Below, piece by piece: positions 1 through 9,291 of a stretch of 35,910 bases of DNA. Each line of letters begins with the position of its first letter. Position 1 is the stretch's first letter. A model generated the notes under the pieces. That model made no database searches. It had not been told where the DNA came from and was given only the letters and a program-made list of their open reading frames with translations. The stretch spans positions 1 through 35,910 of the forward strand of contig DUSO01000035.1 of the NCBI GenBank assembly GCA_012842565.1. The letters run 5' to 3'. Source of the DNA: Bacillota bacterium. GTDB lineage: Bacteria; Bacillota; SHA-98; Ch115. The position numbers were made by a program, and so were the translations under genes.

Positions 1-1707
1 CCCGCCGCTACCATGACTTCGCACGTCTACTATGATACTTCCGCAACCATCATAACCCTCATCCTGTTGGGCCGTTACCTCGAGGCTATCGCCCGCGGGC
101 GGGCCTCAGAGGCCATGAGAAAGCTTTTGGGACTCTCCGCAAAGAATGCACGCGTGATACGTGAAGGTAGCGAACTGGAAATCCCGGCGGATGAGGTCAG
201 GGTAGGGGATGTAGTAGTCGTAAGGCCGGGGGAGAAGATACCGGTGGACGGTGTCGTGATTGACGGGTATTCCACTGTAGATGAGTCTATGCTTACAGGC
301 GAGAGTATCCCCAGAGATAAGGCAGCCGGGGACCAGGTGGTTGGGGCCACCATAAACCTGACCGGGAGTTTTAAGTTTAGGGCCACAAAGGTGGGCAAGG
401 ACACAGTGCTGGCCCAGATAATTCGCCTGGTGGAGGAGGCCCAGGGATCCAAGGCCCCGATACAGAGGCTGGCGGACAGGGTGGCGGGTATTTTCGTGCC
501 AGTTGTTGTCCTGGTCGCTATTGCCACCTTTATCGCTTGGTACCTGTTCGGCCCGGCACCCAGGCTGAGCTTTGCCCTTTTGAGTTTCGTATCTGTCTTG
601 ATAATAGCCTGCCCCTGTGCCCTTGGCCTTGCTACCCCCACGGCAATAATGGTCGGGACGGGAAAGGGCGCGGAGTTTGGGGTGCTATTCAGGGGCGGTG
701 AGCACCTCGAGCGCGCGCACCGCATAGATACCCTGATTTTTGATAAGACAGGGACCCTTACCAGGGGAAAGCCGGAAGTAACGGACATCTTCACTCCTTC
801 GGGCCCTCCCGCCTGGAGCGGTGGAGATGTCGACGAGGTGCTGCGGCTGGTTGCCGCGGCTGAAAAGGTTTCAGAACATCCCCTTGGACAGGCCGTGGTT
901 GCGGAAGCGGAAAGGCGTGGGCAGACACTTCCTCAAGCTGAGGAATTTGAGGCGATACCCGGGCATGGCGTCAGGGCACGCGTGGAGGGCCACCTGGTCC
1001 TGGCTGGCAATGAGAGGCTCATGGAGCGTGAAGGCATCTCCCTTGCCGGTCTCACAAAGGAGGCCAGGGCTTTTTCAGCGGCGGGCAAGACACCCATAAT
1101 GGTGGCCATCGATGGGGAGCCGGCGGCAGTGATCGCCATAGCAGATACGGTGAAGCCCGGGGCAAGGGAAGTGGTGGACGCCCTCCACAAAATGGGAGTG
1201 CAGGTCGTCATGCTGACAGGGGATAGCCGGCTGACAGCCGAGGCTATTGCGCGGGATATCGGGATCGACAGGGTCCTCGCGGAGGTCATGCCGCAGGATA
1301 AGGCGAATGAGGTAAGGAGGCTGCAACAAGAGGGCAGGCTTGTGGGCATGGTTGGAGACGGCATAAACGACGCCCCGGCTCTTGCCCAGGCAGATGTGGG
1401 CATCGCCATCGGCACCGGGACGGATATCGCCATGGAGGCGGCTGACATCACCCTCATGCAGGGCGACCTCAGGGGGGTCGTAACCGCTATCCAGCTTAGC
1501 CGCAGGACCATGGGAACCATCAAGCAGAACCTGTTTTGGGCCTTTGCCTACAACGTGGCGGGGATCCCGGTAGCGGCAGGAATACTCTATCCCTTTACGG
1601 GGCTCTTGCTGAATCCCATGATCGCCGCAGCCGCCATGGCATTGAGCTCGGTGTCAGTGGTAACCAATAGTCTTAGGCTGCGGGGGTTTAGGCCACGCCA
1701 GGTTTGA
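1..1707 (+). CDS. copA: Heavy-metal (copper-type) P1B ATPase, 5' end outside window
   Basis: Frame open from base 1; motifs [42 protein letters not shown]; ends TGA. Confidence 0.93.
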   Translation, partial: PAATMTSHVYYDTSATIITLILLGRYLEAIARGRASEAMRKLLGLSAKNARVIREGSELEIPADEVRVGDVVVVRPGEKIPVDGVVIDGYSTVDESMLTGESIPRDKAAGDQVVGATINLTGSFKFRATKVGKDTVLAQIIRLVEEAQGSKAPIQRLADRVAGIFVPVVVLVAIATFIAWYLFGPAPRLSFALLSFVSVLIIACPCALGLATPTAIMVGTGKGAEFGVLFRGGEHLERAHRIDTLIFDKTGTLTRGKPEVTDIFTPSGPPAWSGGDVDEVLRLVAAAEKVSEHPLGQAVVAEAERRGQTLPQAEEFEAIPGHGVRARVEGHLVLAGNERLMEREGISLAGLTKEARAFSAAGKTPIMVAIDGEPAAVIAIADTVKPGAREVVDALHKMGVQVVMLTGDSRLTAEAIARDIGIDRVLAEVMPQDKANEVRRLQQEGRLVGMVGDGINDAPALAQADVGIAIGTGTDIAMEAADITLMQGDLRGVVTAIQLSRRTMGTIKQNLFWAFAYNVAGIPVAAGILYPFTGLLLNPMIAAAAMALSSVSVVTNSLRLRGFRPRQV

Positions 1708-1738
1708 CTCCATCGCGTGGTATAGACCCCGCCGGAGC

Positions 1739-2200
1739 TCAGGCATCACCGGGGAATCTTCGCCGGAGATAGTGTATGAGCGGCATCCCAAGGCCAAATA
1801 CCACCACGGCTTCGCTTGCGCTGATGCTCAAAGCTGTAGCCCAATATGGGAGTTTTTCCGTGATCCAGGTGAGGTAAAGGCTTACCAGGAGCCCGTTTAG
1901 CACCACAGGGGATAGGTAGGCGATAATGCTGTTGCGAAACCTGTAGGTTACTATTGCGGCGACCAGGGTCACCAGGCTCCCGCCAAAGATGTCCCAGGGC
2001 CCAAGCCCCCCCAGGATATTTGCGAGAAGGCAGCCGACAAAGAGCGCCGGAATTGCCTCTACATAAAGAATGGGCAGCACCGTGAGGGCTTCTGCTACCC
2101 TCAGCTGCACCGGCCCAAAGCTGATGGGCAGGAGGAGATATACCAGGCCGACATAGAGTGCTGCTATTATGGCTCCACGCGTAAGCCTTTTGATGCCCAT
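1739..2200 (-). CDS. queT: QueT family queuosine-precursor ECF transporter S component
   Basis: 153 aa, hydrophobic; GPVQLRVAEALTVLPILYVEAIPALFVGCLLANILGG pattern recognised as QueT-like. Confidence 0.8.
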   Translation of the reverse strand: MGIKRLTRGAIIAALYVGLVYLLLPISFGPVQLRVAEALTVLPILYVEAIPALFVGCLLANILGGLGPWDIFGGSLVTLVAAIVTYRFRNSIIAYLSPVVLNGLLVSLYLTWITEKLPYWATALSISASEAVVVFGLGMPLIHYLRRRFPGDA

Positions 2201-2228
2201 GAACTTAAACCACCTCGTCCGGCCTGGC

Positions 2229-3290
2229 TCATTTGCCCCGGGCGGTGACGGCTCTGCTCCCGGCGGCTGTACCTACGTTTCGGGCCGCGCATGCCTCCGG
2301 GGATAGCCCATACCTCTTGGCTGCCAGTGCGAGTATCCGGTTGATGAGGTCGTCAAAGCCTATTCCGGCAGCCAGGGCGGCTATGGGAAACAGGCTTACC
2401 GACGAAAGCCCGGGCAAGGGGTTGATCTCGAGGAAATGAGGCTTACCCTGCGAGTCGAGTCTGATGTCAACGCGGGCCATATCGCGGCATCCAAGGGCCC
2501 TGAAGGCGCGCACCGCGATATTCCTTATCCTGCGTGTAAGGTCTTGAGGTATTGGTGCCGGGCAGAGGAACCTATCCAGGTTTTTACTCTTGGTCTCGTA
2601 CGAATAGACAAAGGCCTCGGCAGGGACTTCACTCTTTGGACGGACCTCCATTATTGGGAAAACCGTAAGGTCCTCATTATTGCCTAGGATGCCGACGGTG
2701 AATTCCCTGCCGGGCAGGAATTCCTCTACAAGGACGGGTTCACGATATGTGCTGAGGATCCAGGACACCTGTTTTTTCAGGTCATCATAAGTCTCTACCT
2801 TGCATGTATCGCGAATTCCCTTGCTTGATCCTTCATATGCCGGCTTTACAAAAACGGGAAATGCGAGTTTCGACTTGGAAACCTGGGCCTCGTCGTGAAC
2901 CAGCATGAACCTGGGGGTTGGAATTCCTGACGCCTTAACGACAGTCTTTGCCAACGCTTTATCCAGGGCAAGCGACAGGGTGAGGGCGTCGGACCCAGTA
3001 TACGGGATGCCACAGGTTTCCAAGATTGCAGGAACATGTGCCTCCCTGTTGCGCCCGGACCAGCCCTCAGCGATATTGAAAACGATGTCCAGGTGAGTGC
3101 GCCTCACCCTACTTAAAAGCCCCGGCCCATATGGGATCATGACCACTTTATGCCCATCCCGTCTGAGTGCCCTGGCAATGCGACTTACTGTAGCCTTTTC
3201 TTCATATTCAGCGGCCACATCCTCCGGATCCCCTTCTCCTCTCGGACAATCCCGTTTGAGGTTGTAAGAGAGGCCCACGACAAACGACAT
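2229..3290 (-). CDS. D-Ala-D-Ala ligase-like ATP-grasp protein
   Basis: VFNIAEGWSGRNREAHVPAILETCGIPYTGSD, VKPAYEGSSKGI, FLEINPLPGLS motifs; AAAAGGAG upstream of ATG. Confidence 0.8.
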   Translation of the reverse strand: MSFVVGLSYNLKRDCPRGEGDPEDVAAEYEEKATVSRIARALRRDGHKVVMIPYGPGLLSRVRRTHLDIVFNIAEGWSGRNREAHVPAILETCGIPYTGSDALTLSLALDKALAKTVVKASGIPTPRFMLVHDEAQVSKSKLAFPVFVKPAYEGSSKGIRDTCKVETYDDLKKQVSWILSTYREPVLVEEFLPGREFTVGILGNNEDLTVFPIMEVRPKSEVPAEAFVYSYETKSKNLDRFLCPAPIPQDLTRRIRNIAVRAFRALGCRDMARVDIRLDSQGKPHFLEINPLPGLSSVSLFPIAALAAGIGFDDLINRILALAAKRYGLSPEACAARNVGTAAGSRAVTARGK

Positions 3291-3371
3291 GCCCTTATCG
3301 GCTCCTTTTCAATAGGGGGCTTTCAGGGCCCCCCGCATCGTCAAGAGTATATCATATAGGCCGGAGCACAG

Positions 3372-3560
3372 CTAGACCTCTTTAATCGCCTCGGTGGGGC
3401 ACCCCTCGAGCGCCTCCCTGCAATCATCCTCGACCTCGGGTGGCACTTCGTCTACCTTGGCATAGGCCTTTTCGTCCTCGTTCCAGTCGAAAACCTCGGG
3501 GCAGGTATCTATGCATGCCCCGCAGCTGATGCAGAGATCCTGGTCTACTTCCACTTTCAT
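3372..3560 (-). CDS. Small ferredoxin (single 4Fe-4S)
   Basis: MKVEVDQDLCISCGACIDTCPEVFDW...CREALEGCPTEAI; start trimmed to ATG at 3560 with GGAGGGATC SD; TAG stop. Confidence 0.9.
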   Translation of the reverse strand: MKVEVDQDLCISCGACIDTCPEVFDWNEDEKAYAKVDEVPPEVEDDCREALEGCPTEAIKEV

Positions 3561-3713
3561 GTTGATCCCTCCAGTACGTCTCCATCGTGTCGGCATTAGT
3601 CTTGTATACTCGGGCCCCTCTCTATGCGGAGAGAGTTCGGCCGGACAATATTTCTTCGCTATTTCCTGCATTCCTCCTGCAGCCAGGAGGAAATTTATAG
3701 AGGCATGGCCCTA

Positions 3714-3742
3714 CAAGAAAAAAGAAGGGCCGTGCAAGGCCC
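3714..3742 (-). terminator. Candidate intrinsic terminator of the nucleoside kinase gene
   Basis: Minus strand GGGCC-TTGCAC-GGCCC followed by TTCTTTTTTCTTG just after the stop codon. Confidence 0.65.
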
Positions 3743-3752
3743 CCGGAAGACC

Positions 3753-5444
3753 CTAGGACGCCTTATCAACATGCCTGTAGAAGCAGCTACCGCCGATGAA
3801 CTCACGGAGGATCGAGTTTTGGGGCACCTCCCGGCTGTCGATATCCGAAAAATACTCGAGGAACTTGAGGAGTCGCTTTGCCTCGGAGTATTCGGGTTGG
3901 TCCTTGCCGATCCCTTCAAGCAGTGGTTGCACATAGCCCTTTAATACGCCGAGCTCGTAGGGCAGTGCAGAGTTGAACATCACGTCGGCCTCTTCCTGGA
4001 ACGGGAATATGTTGCGTTCTTCCCCGCGTCTCACTGAAGGCCACATCCTGATCGTGCTCGCAGCGTCATGGCCGCGGAATTGATTGTCCCGCACGATCCT
4101 CCTTATGAGGCGGACGTCGGTAGTGGGAATCCTGTTATGGTCATCTATGTTGAGTTGAGTCAATGCGCTTACATAGATCTTGAACTTCCTCCCCTTAGGG
4201 ATCGAGCGGGTCAGCTTGTCGTTTAGGCCATGTATCCCTTCGATTATGATGGGCTGGTCCCGGGACACGCGAAGCTTACGGCCGGTGTACTCCCGCCTGC
4301 CGGTTATGAAGTTGAAGGTAGGGAGATCGATCTCCTCGCCCTGGATGAGTCTGGACAGGTCTTCGTTAAAGAGTTCTATATCGATGGCCTCCAGGGATTC
4401 GAAGTCAAGGGTGCCATCCTCCCCCCTGGCTGTGGTCTCGCGGTCTACAAAATAGTCATCAAGGGAGATCGTCACCGGCTCAAGGCCGTTTACCCTAAGC
4501 TCCACCATTAACCTCTGGGCAAAGGTAGTCTTGCCCGACGAAGAGGGGCCAGCTATCAGCACCACCCTGAGCCTCTCCCTTTCCTGGGTTATTACGTCGG
4601 CGATCTTTGCGATCTTCCTCTCGTGAAAGGCCTCTGAGACCCTTATGAGAGTCCCCGCCTCGCCAGCTTCTACTATGTCGTTAAACGACGCGACATCGGC
4701 CACCCCAAGTATATTCGCCCACTTCTCTGCCTCAAAGTATATGCCCGCGAGCTTTCCCTGCTCAACATAGTCTGGGATGGTAACTGGGTCTTCGGTCCTG
4801 GGAAACTCGATGATAAAGCCAGGAAGGTAGAATCGTAGTTTGAAATATTTAAGGTATCCTGAAGACGGCACCATATAGCCATAAAAATAGTCGCGGAGCC
4901 ACCCGCAGCTGTAAACATTTACGGTGGGTGCCTTTCTATACTTGAGCAGGTGTACCTTGTCATACTGGCCGTCTTCTTTGAATATCTGAATTGCCTTTTC
5001 CTTGGGCAGCCTTTCCTTTGTGAAGGGCACATCTTCTTCCACGATGGCCCTCATCCTGGCTTCGATCTGCATAACATCTTTCTCCGTAAGCGGCCGCTGC
5101 CAGAATATTTCCCCATATAGCCCGTTGGACAGCGAGTGCTCAATCCTCACCCGGCACCCAGGCAAGATTTCCCGCGCGGCCCTGACCAGGATGAATACGA
5201 CACTGCGCCGGTAGACCCTCATCCCATCTTCGTGGCTCATGTCAAGGAACTCTACAGTGCAATCGCTCGTGATTGGGGCTGTGAGCTCCCTGAGCTCGTT
5301 GTTGACCTTTGCCAGGACTATAGGGTACTTGGCCTTTATTCCAAGGTCACGGATGAGCTCCAGGATGGTAGTGCCCGGCGGTACCTCCCGTGTAATCCCG
5401 GGCGATACTGTAACCTTAACCGTTGTTGTGTGGTCCTTCTTCAT
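3753..5444 (-). CDS. Nucleoside (uridine-like) kinase with N-terminal TGS/ThrRS-like region
   Basis: N-term TGS-like (VSPGITREVPPGTTILELI), Walker A GPSSSGKTT, SLDDYFVDRE, EGIHGLND; SD GAGGTGA. Confidence 0.88.
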   Translation of the reverse strand: MKKDHTTTVKVTVSPGITREVPPGTTILELIRDLGIKAKYPIVLAKVNNELRELTAPITSDCTVEFLDMSHEDGMRVYRRSVVFILVRAAREILPGCRVRIEHSLSNGLYGEIFWQRPLTEKDVMQIEARMRAIVEEDVPFTKERLPKEKAIQIFKEDGQYDKVHLLKYRKAPTVNVYSCGWLRDYFYGYMVPSSGYLKYFKLRFYLPGFIIEFPRTEDPVTIPDYVEQGKLAGIYFEAEKWANILGVADVASFNDIVEAGEAGTLIRVSEAFHERKIAKIADVITQERERLRVVLIAGPSSSGKTTFAQRLMVELRVNGLEPVTISLDDYFVDRETTARGEDGTLDFESLEAIDIELFNEDLSRLIQGEEIDLPTFNFITGRREYTGRKLRVSRDQPIIIEGIHGLNDKLTRSIPKGRKFKIYVSALTQLNIDDHNRIPTTDVRLIRRIVRDNQFRGHDAASTIRMWPSVRRGEERNIFPFQEEADVMFNSALPYELGVLKGYVQPLLEGIGKDQPEYSEAKRLLKFLEYFSDIDSREVPQNSILREFIGGSCFYRHVDKAS

Positions 5445-5532
5445 TTGAGTTGGTCACCTCGTCTTCCATTGCGCCGGTGATGAATAAACACCCCCGGGCT
5501 TCGCAGATTCTAGCCCTGGGGATGATGCCTTC

Positions 5533-6741
5533 ATGGGGATACGCGCAAATGATATCGCGATGGAAACGAGCATAATCGCGGACATGTTGTTTCGCATTCT
5601 CCCGATGGTCGACCGCGAACTGGGCGAGTGGGCCTCGAGGCTTGATGCCTGCCCAGACCCGGTGCTTAAGGAACTGGGTAGATCCAGTATACTTTACAAG
5701 CGGTTTCACGCGCAAGGCGGGAGTGTCTATGCCGCCTATCCCTGGTTTCTCGTGCGCGACAGCATTGCCAGCGAGTCAAGGTTAAGGGCGGGGAAGAGAT
5801 ACAACCTGGCCCGGCACAAGGGTAGCGATCTTGACTATGCTACGGCTTCCGATCAGGTCTACCACCTGATCAAGTTTATTGTGGCGTTCCAGACGATAAG
5901 TGATTACCTCGACAATCTCTGCGACAGGGCAGGTTGTCTCGACGGGAGAGCTTTCTGGACCCTCCACCAGTCTATGCTGGATGCCCTGGAACCCCCGCCG
6001 AAGCCGGGCGCGGAGCATCCCTCATCCGGTGCTCCAGATACAGACTACTACTGCGACTACCCCCATAAATCAGATGGGGGCTATCTTGGAGCTCTGGTGA
6101 CTCAGTGCCGCCAGCAGCTCGTGCATTTCCCTTCCTACCCTCTGATTAAGAAGGAAGTCCTGAAATTAGCCAGCCTCTACCGTGACCTGCAGGTCAAAAA
6201 GCATGTCGAGGTCGCCTCGAGGGAGGGGCTCCTGGTAGACTGGTACAATGAACACGCAAGTGGGTTTCCCTCCATCCAGTGGTGGGAGTTTGCAGCGGCC
6301 TGTGGGTCCACCCTCGGTATATTTGCGCTTTTGGCCAGCGCCATATCGCCGCTCCTTTCTTACGATGACGTATGCGCGATTACCAGGGCCTATTTCCCAT
6401 GGATTGCGGGCCTTCATATCCTCCTCGACTATCTCATAGACCAGGAGGAGGACAGGAGGGGAGGAGACCTCAACTTTGTCAGCTTCTACAAGAGCCGCGA
6501 CACCTGCCGTGAACGCCTTATGCTTTTTTTTCGTGAATCCATGAACCGGGCAAGCGAACTCCCGTCGAGGCATTTCCACATGACGGTGGTGAGGGGCCTG
6601 CTGGCCCTGTATTTCTCGGATCCCAAGGTCAAACTGCAGGGGCTTGACGACATCGCAGACAAGCTCCTTCATGACGCCGGGCTGCGCGTGCGCCTGGTAA
6701 GAGCTGCGTGCAGTGCTCTCAGGGCGGCGAGAGTGGTCTAA
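5533..6741 (+). CDS. ytpB: YtpB-like tetraprenyl-beta-curcumene synthase (DUF2600)
   Basis: 402 aa; QTISDYLDNLCDR and LLDYLIDQEEDRRGGDLNF; overall resemblance to DUF2600. Confidence 0.85.
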   Translation: MGIRANDIAMETSIIADMLFRILPMVDRELGEWASRLDACPDPVLKELGRSSILYKRFHAQGGSVYAAYPWFLVRDSIASESRLRAGKRYNLARHKGSDLDYATASDQVYHLIKFIVAFQTISDYLDNLCDRAGCLDGRAFWTLHQSMLDALEPPPKPGAEHPSSGAPDTDYYCDYPHKSDGGYLGALVTQCRQQLVHFPSYPLIKKEVLKLASLYRDLQVKKHVEVASREGLLVDWYNEHASGFPSIQWWEFAAACGSTLGIFALLASAISPLLSYDDVCAITRAYFPWIAGLHILLDYLIDQEEDRRGGDLNFVSFYKSRDTCRERLMLFFRESMNRASELPSRHFHMTVVRGLLALYFSDPKVKLQGLDDIADKLLHDAGLRVRLVRAACSALRAARVV

Positions 6742-6778
6742 CCCAGGGCTGTCACATGGGTAGCGTAGCATAGGGCCG

Positions 6779-7699
6779 TCAGGCATTGCGGGTGATTACC
6801 AGCTCCGCCAGTGCCAGAAGGCAATCCCTGGCACTGCAGTCCGGCATGGATTGCAGTTTCGCCTTTGCGAATTCCACATATTTGCGTGCTTGTGCGTAAG
6901 AGTAGGCTATGGCCCCGCTTTCAAGCAAGAGGTGATGCACCTTGCTGAGTGTCTCGGCACCAGTCCTTCGCGAGCGCATTATCTCGCGGAGCGCGGGGCC
7001 GGCCACCGGGTGCTGCAGGCCTCGAATAATGGGAAGGGTCATCACACCACATGCGAGGTCTTTACCGGTGGGCTTGCCTATCATGGTCTCATCACCGACG
7101 ATGTCCAGGGTATCATCTATTATCTGAAATGCGATGCCCAGGTACAGTCCATATTCCCACATGCATGCCATCCGCTTCCGGCCGGCACGGGATGTCGCCG
7201 CCCCCGAATAGCAGGAGGCCGCCATGAGATAAGCGGTCTTTTTGCTGACGTAATCAGTGTACTCCGCCTCGGTCATCCGTTCGTCAAAGGCACGGGATGC
7301 CTGTATCATCTCTGCCTGCGACATGTTGGCCACGGTGTTGGCGAGGACGCGCACGACTCCATATTTCCTGCGCCTGCTGAGGATCTCGAGTGCTTTTGAG
7401 AGCAGGAGGTCCCCGGTGAGCACTGCGAGGTGATTACCCCACCTCGCGTTAATGGTCTCGCGTCCTCTCCTGCTCATGGCCTGGTCTATCACGTCGTCAT
7501 GCACTATCGACGCCATGTGGACCAGCTCGACTGATGTGGCAACGTCTACGGCCAGCTCATGGTCGCATTCTGCAAAGTCTGAAGAATGAAGCGCCAGGAT
7601 CGGCCTTATGCGTTTACCCCCGGAAGCTATGATGAAGGAGGCCAATTCCGCCGGGAGCCCGTATAGAGACCCGGCCATTTCCATGAGCCTTTTTTCCAC
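6779..7699 (-). CDS. Polyprenyl (heptaprenyl-type) diphosphate synthase
   Basis: SGGKRIRP, HDDVIDQA (FARM) and IIDDTLDIVGDE (SARM); start placed at GTG 7699 (VEKRLMEMAGSLYGLP) because the longer ORF overlaps the 7773-8096 gene and a hairpin; ATG 7684 is an alternative. Confidence 0.85.
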   Translation of the reverse strand: MEKRLMEMAGSLYGLPAELASFIIASGGKRIRPILALHSSDFAECDHELAVDVATSVELVHMASIVHDDVIDQAMSRRGRETINARWGNHLAVLTGDLLLSKALEILSRRRKYGVVRVLANTVANMSQAEMIQASRAFDERMTEAEYTDYVSKKTAYLMAASCYSGAATSRAGRKRMACMWEYGLYLGIAFQIIDDTLDIVGDETMIGKPTGKDLACGVMTLPIIRGLQHPVAGPALREIMRSRRTGAETLSKVHHLLLESGAIAYSYAQARKYVEFAKAKLQSMPDCSARDCLLALAELVITRNA

Positions 7700-7724
7700 G
7701 TCTGCCAGTCCCGGGTGGTATAGA

Positions 7725-7744
7725 GGGAGGCCTTGTGGCCTCCC
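7725..7744 (-). terminator. Perfect 8-bp hairpin, possible terminator/attenuator
   Basis: GGGAGGCC-TTGT-GGCCTCCC on + strand; lies between the CBM gene stop and the polyprenyl synthase start; no strong T-tract. Confidence 0.4.
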
Positions 7745-7772
7745 CTCGGTTATCTCTAACCCTGCACTGCAC

Positions 7773-8096
7773 TTAGACAATCGCACAACCCCAGTTGAGC
7801 CCGTTGTTATTATCCCAGTGATCGGCCCCGTCCTTGAAGCAGAAGTTGAACTTGGTCTCCCCTTCAATCGGGACCTCTGCGACCCATGTATCCTGGTCTT
7901 GCCTTGTCATAGGGATCGTCTTGACATTGGACCAGGTATCATAGCCATAGCCGGAGTGAAGGTAGACCGCATCTGCTCCAGACTTGGCCAGGAGCCCCTT
8001 GTACATTATCGTCGCTTTCTTCCCACTCGATAGCGGGAATGGGTCTACCGCGACCCTGCCATCGATGAACAGGTCTCCTATAACCCGCTTTACCAT
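7773..8096 (-). CDS. Stand-alone carbohydrate-binding module (CBM25/CBM53-like)
   Basis: 107 aa, VYLHSGYGYDTWSNVKTIPM...DTWVAEVPIEGETKFNFCFKDGADHWDNNNGLNWG typical starch-binding pattern; strong AAGGAGGCG SD; no signal peptide visible. Confidence 0.8.
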   Translation of the reverse strand: MVKRVIGDLFIDGRVAVDPFPLSSGKKATIMYKGLLAKSGADAVYLHSGYGYDTWSNVKTIPMTRQDQDTWVAEVPIEGETKFNFCFKDGADHWDNNNGLNWGCAIV

Positions 8097-8195
8097 GCTA
8101 TCGCCTCCTTTTTCTATCGTGTTTCCAGGATATCAGTCATTAGTATTCAGGTTTTTTCTCGGTTTATGTGTACGGGATAACTATGCCCCGATGAG

Positions 8196-8223
8196 AGTAT
8201 AGTAATAGGCGGGCCCGTCTCAA
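8196..8223 (-). promoter_or_regulatory. Candidate sigma-A promoter for the CBM gene
   Basis: Minus strand TTGAGA-N16-TATACT. Confidence 0.5.
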
Positions 8224-8302
8224 TCATTTCCTGAAGAGAGGACGCACGGCAGGAAAACCAGTCAATGAAAAGAAATAACGTAGCTAAGAGGAGGGGATAC
8301 TG

Positions 8303-9274
8303 ATGACACAGGTTGACCCGCGGGACCTCAGGCAAGCTGCGAGGACAGCGCTAATACAATGCATGGGGCTTAGGGCGGGAGAGTCATGCCTCGTTGTTAC
8401 AGATAGGGAGCTTTTCTCCGTGGGAGCTGCTTTTTGGGAAGAAGCCTTTCAGGCCGGGGCTGAAGCGATGCTGATAGAAATGATACCGCGCAGGCGCAAC
8501 GGTGAGGAACCCCCGCAGGCTGTAGCCTGGGCGATGAAACATGCGAATGTAGTCATCATTCCGACCTCCAAGTCGCTTTCCCATACTGCGGCCCGGAGAG
8601 AGGCATGCCAGGCAGGCGCCAGGATCGCAAGCCTGCCCGGAATCACTGAAGAATGTGCAGTGAGGACCCTCGTTGCAGATTACGATGAGATAGCTGAACG
8701 CAGTATAAGACTTGCCCAGATTCTCAGCGAGGGGAAGGTGGCTCGCCTTACGAGCGCCCGCGGGACTCGCCTTGAGCTCTCCATCGAAGGGCGCGAAGGG
8801 TATCCTGACACCGGCCAGTACATGACCCCGGGAGACTTCGGCAACCTGCCGGCTGGCGAGGCCTACATTGCGCCCCTTGAAGGCAGTGCGAACGGGATAC
8901 TGGTCGTCGATGGTTCCATGGCGGGGGCCGGGGTCGTGGAAGACCCCATCATACTACATATCGAGGATGGATATGCCATGCGGGTCGAAGGGGGAGAAGG
9001 GGCCCGGAGGCTCGAGGAGACTATAGCCGGGCTCGGGCGTGAGGCGCGCAATGTCGCCGAACTGGGCATCGGCACAAACCATCTGGCAATCATCTCAGGC
9101 CGCGTTCTAGAGGATGAAAAGGTCATGGGCACGGTGCATGTGGCACTTGGTGACAACAGCGGCTTTGGGGGCAGGGTCAGGGTGCCGAGCCACCTGGACG
9201 GGGTGATACTCTCGCCGACTCTAGAGGTCGATGGCCGGGTAATCATAGATAACGGTCACGTTACGGTGTGGTGA
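8303..9274 (+). CDS. Aminopeptidase (M29-like / leucyl aminopeptidase family)
   Basis: 323 aa; GDFGNLPAGEAYIAPLEGSANGILVVDGSM, ELGIGTN, VHVALGDNSGFGG, HLDGVI motifs. Confidence 0.8.
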   Translation: MTQVDPRDLRQAARTALIQCMGLRAGESCLVVTDRELFSVGAAFWEEAFQAGAEAMLIEMIPRRRNGEEPPQAVAWAMKHANVVIIPTSKSLSHTAARREACQAGARIASLPGITEECAVRTLVADYDEIAERSIRLAQILSEGKVARLTSARGTRLELSIEGREGYPDTGQYMTPGDFGNLPAGEAYIAPLEGSANGILVVDGSMAGAGVVEDPIILHIEDGYAMRVEGGEGARRLEETIAGLGREARNVAELGIGTNHLAIISGRVLEDEKVMGTVHVALGDNSGFGGRVRVPSHLDGVILSPTLEVDGRVIIDNGHVTVW

Positions 9275-9291
9275 CCCGGAAGGTGATATAG

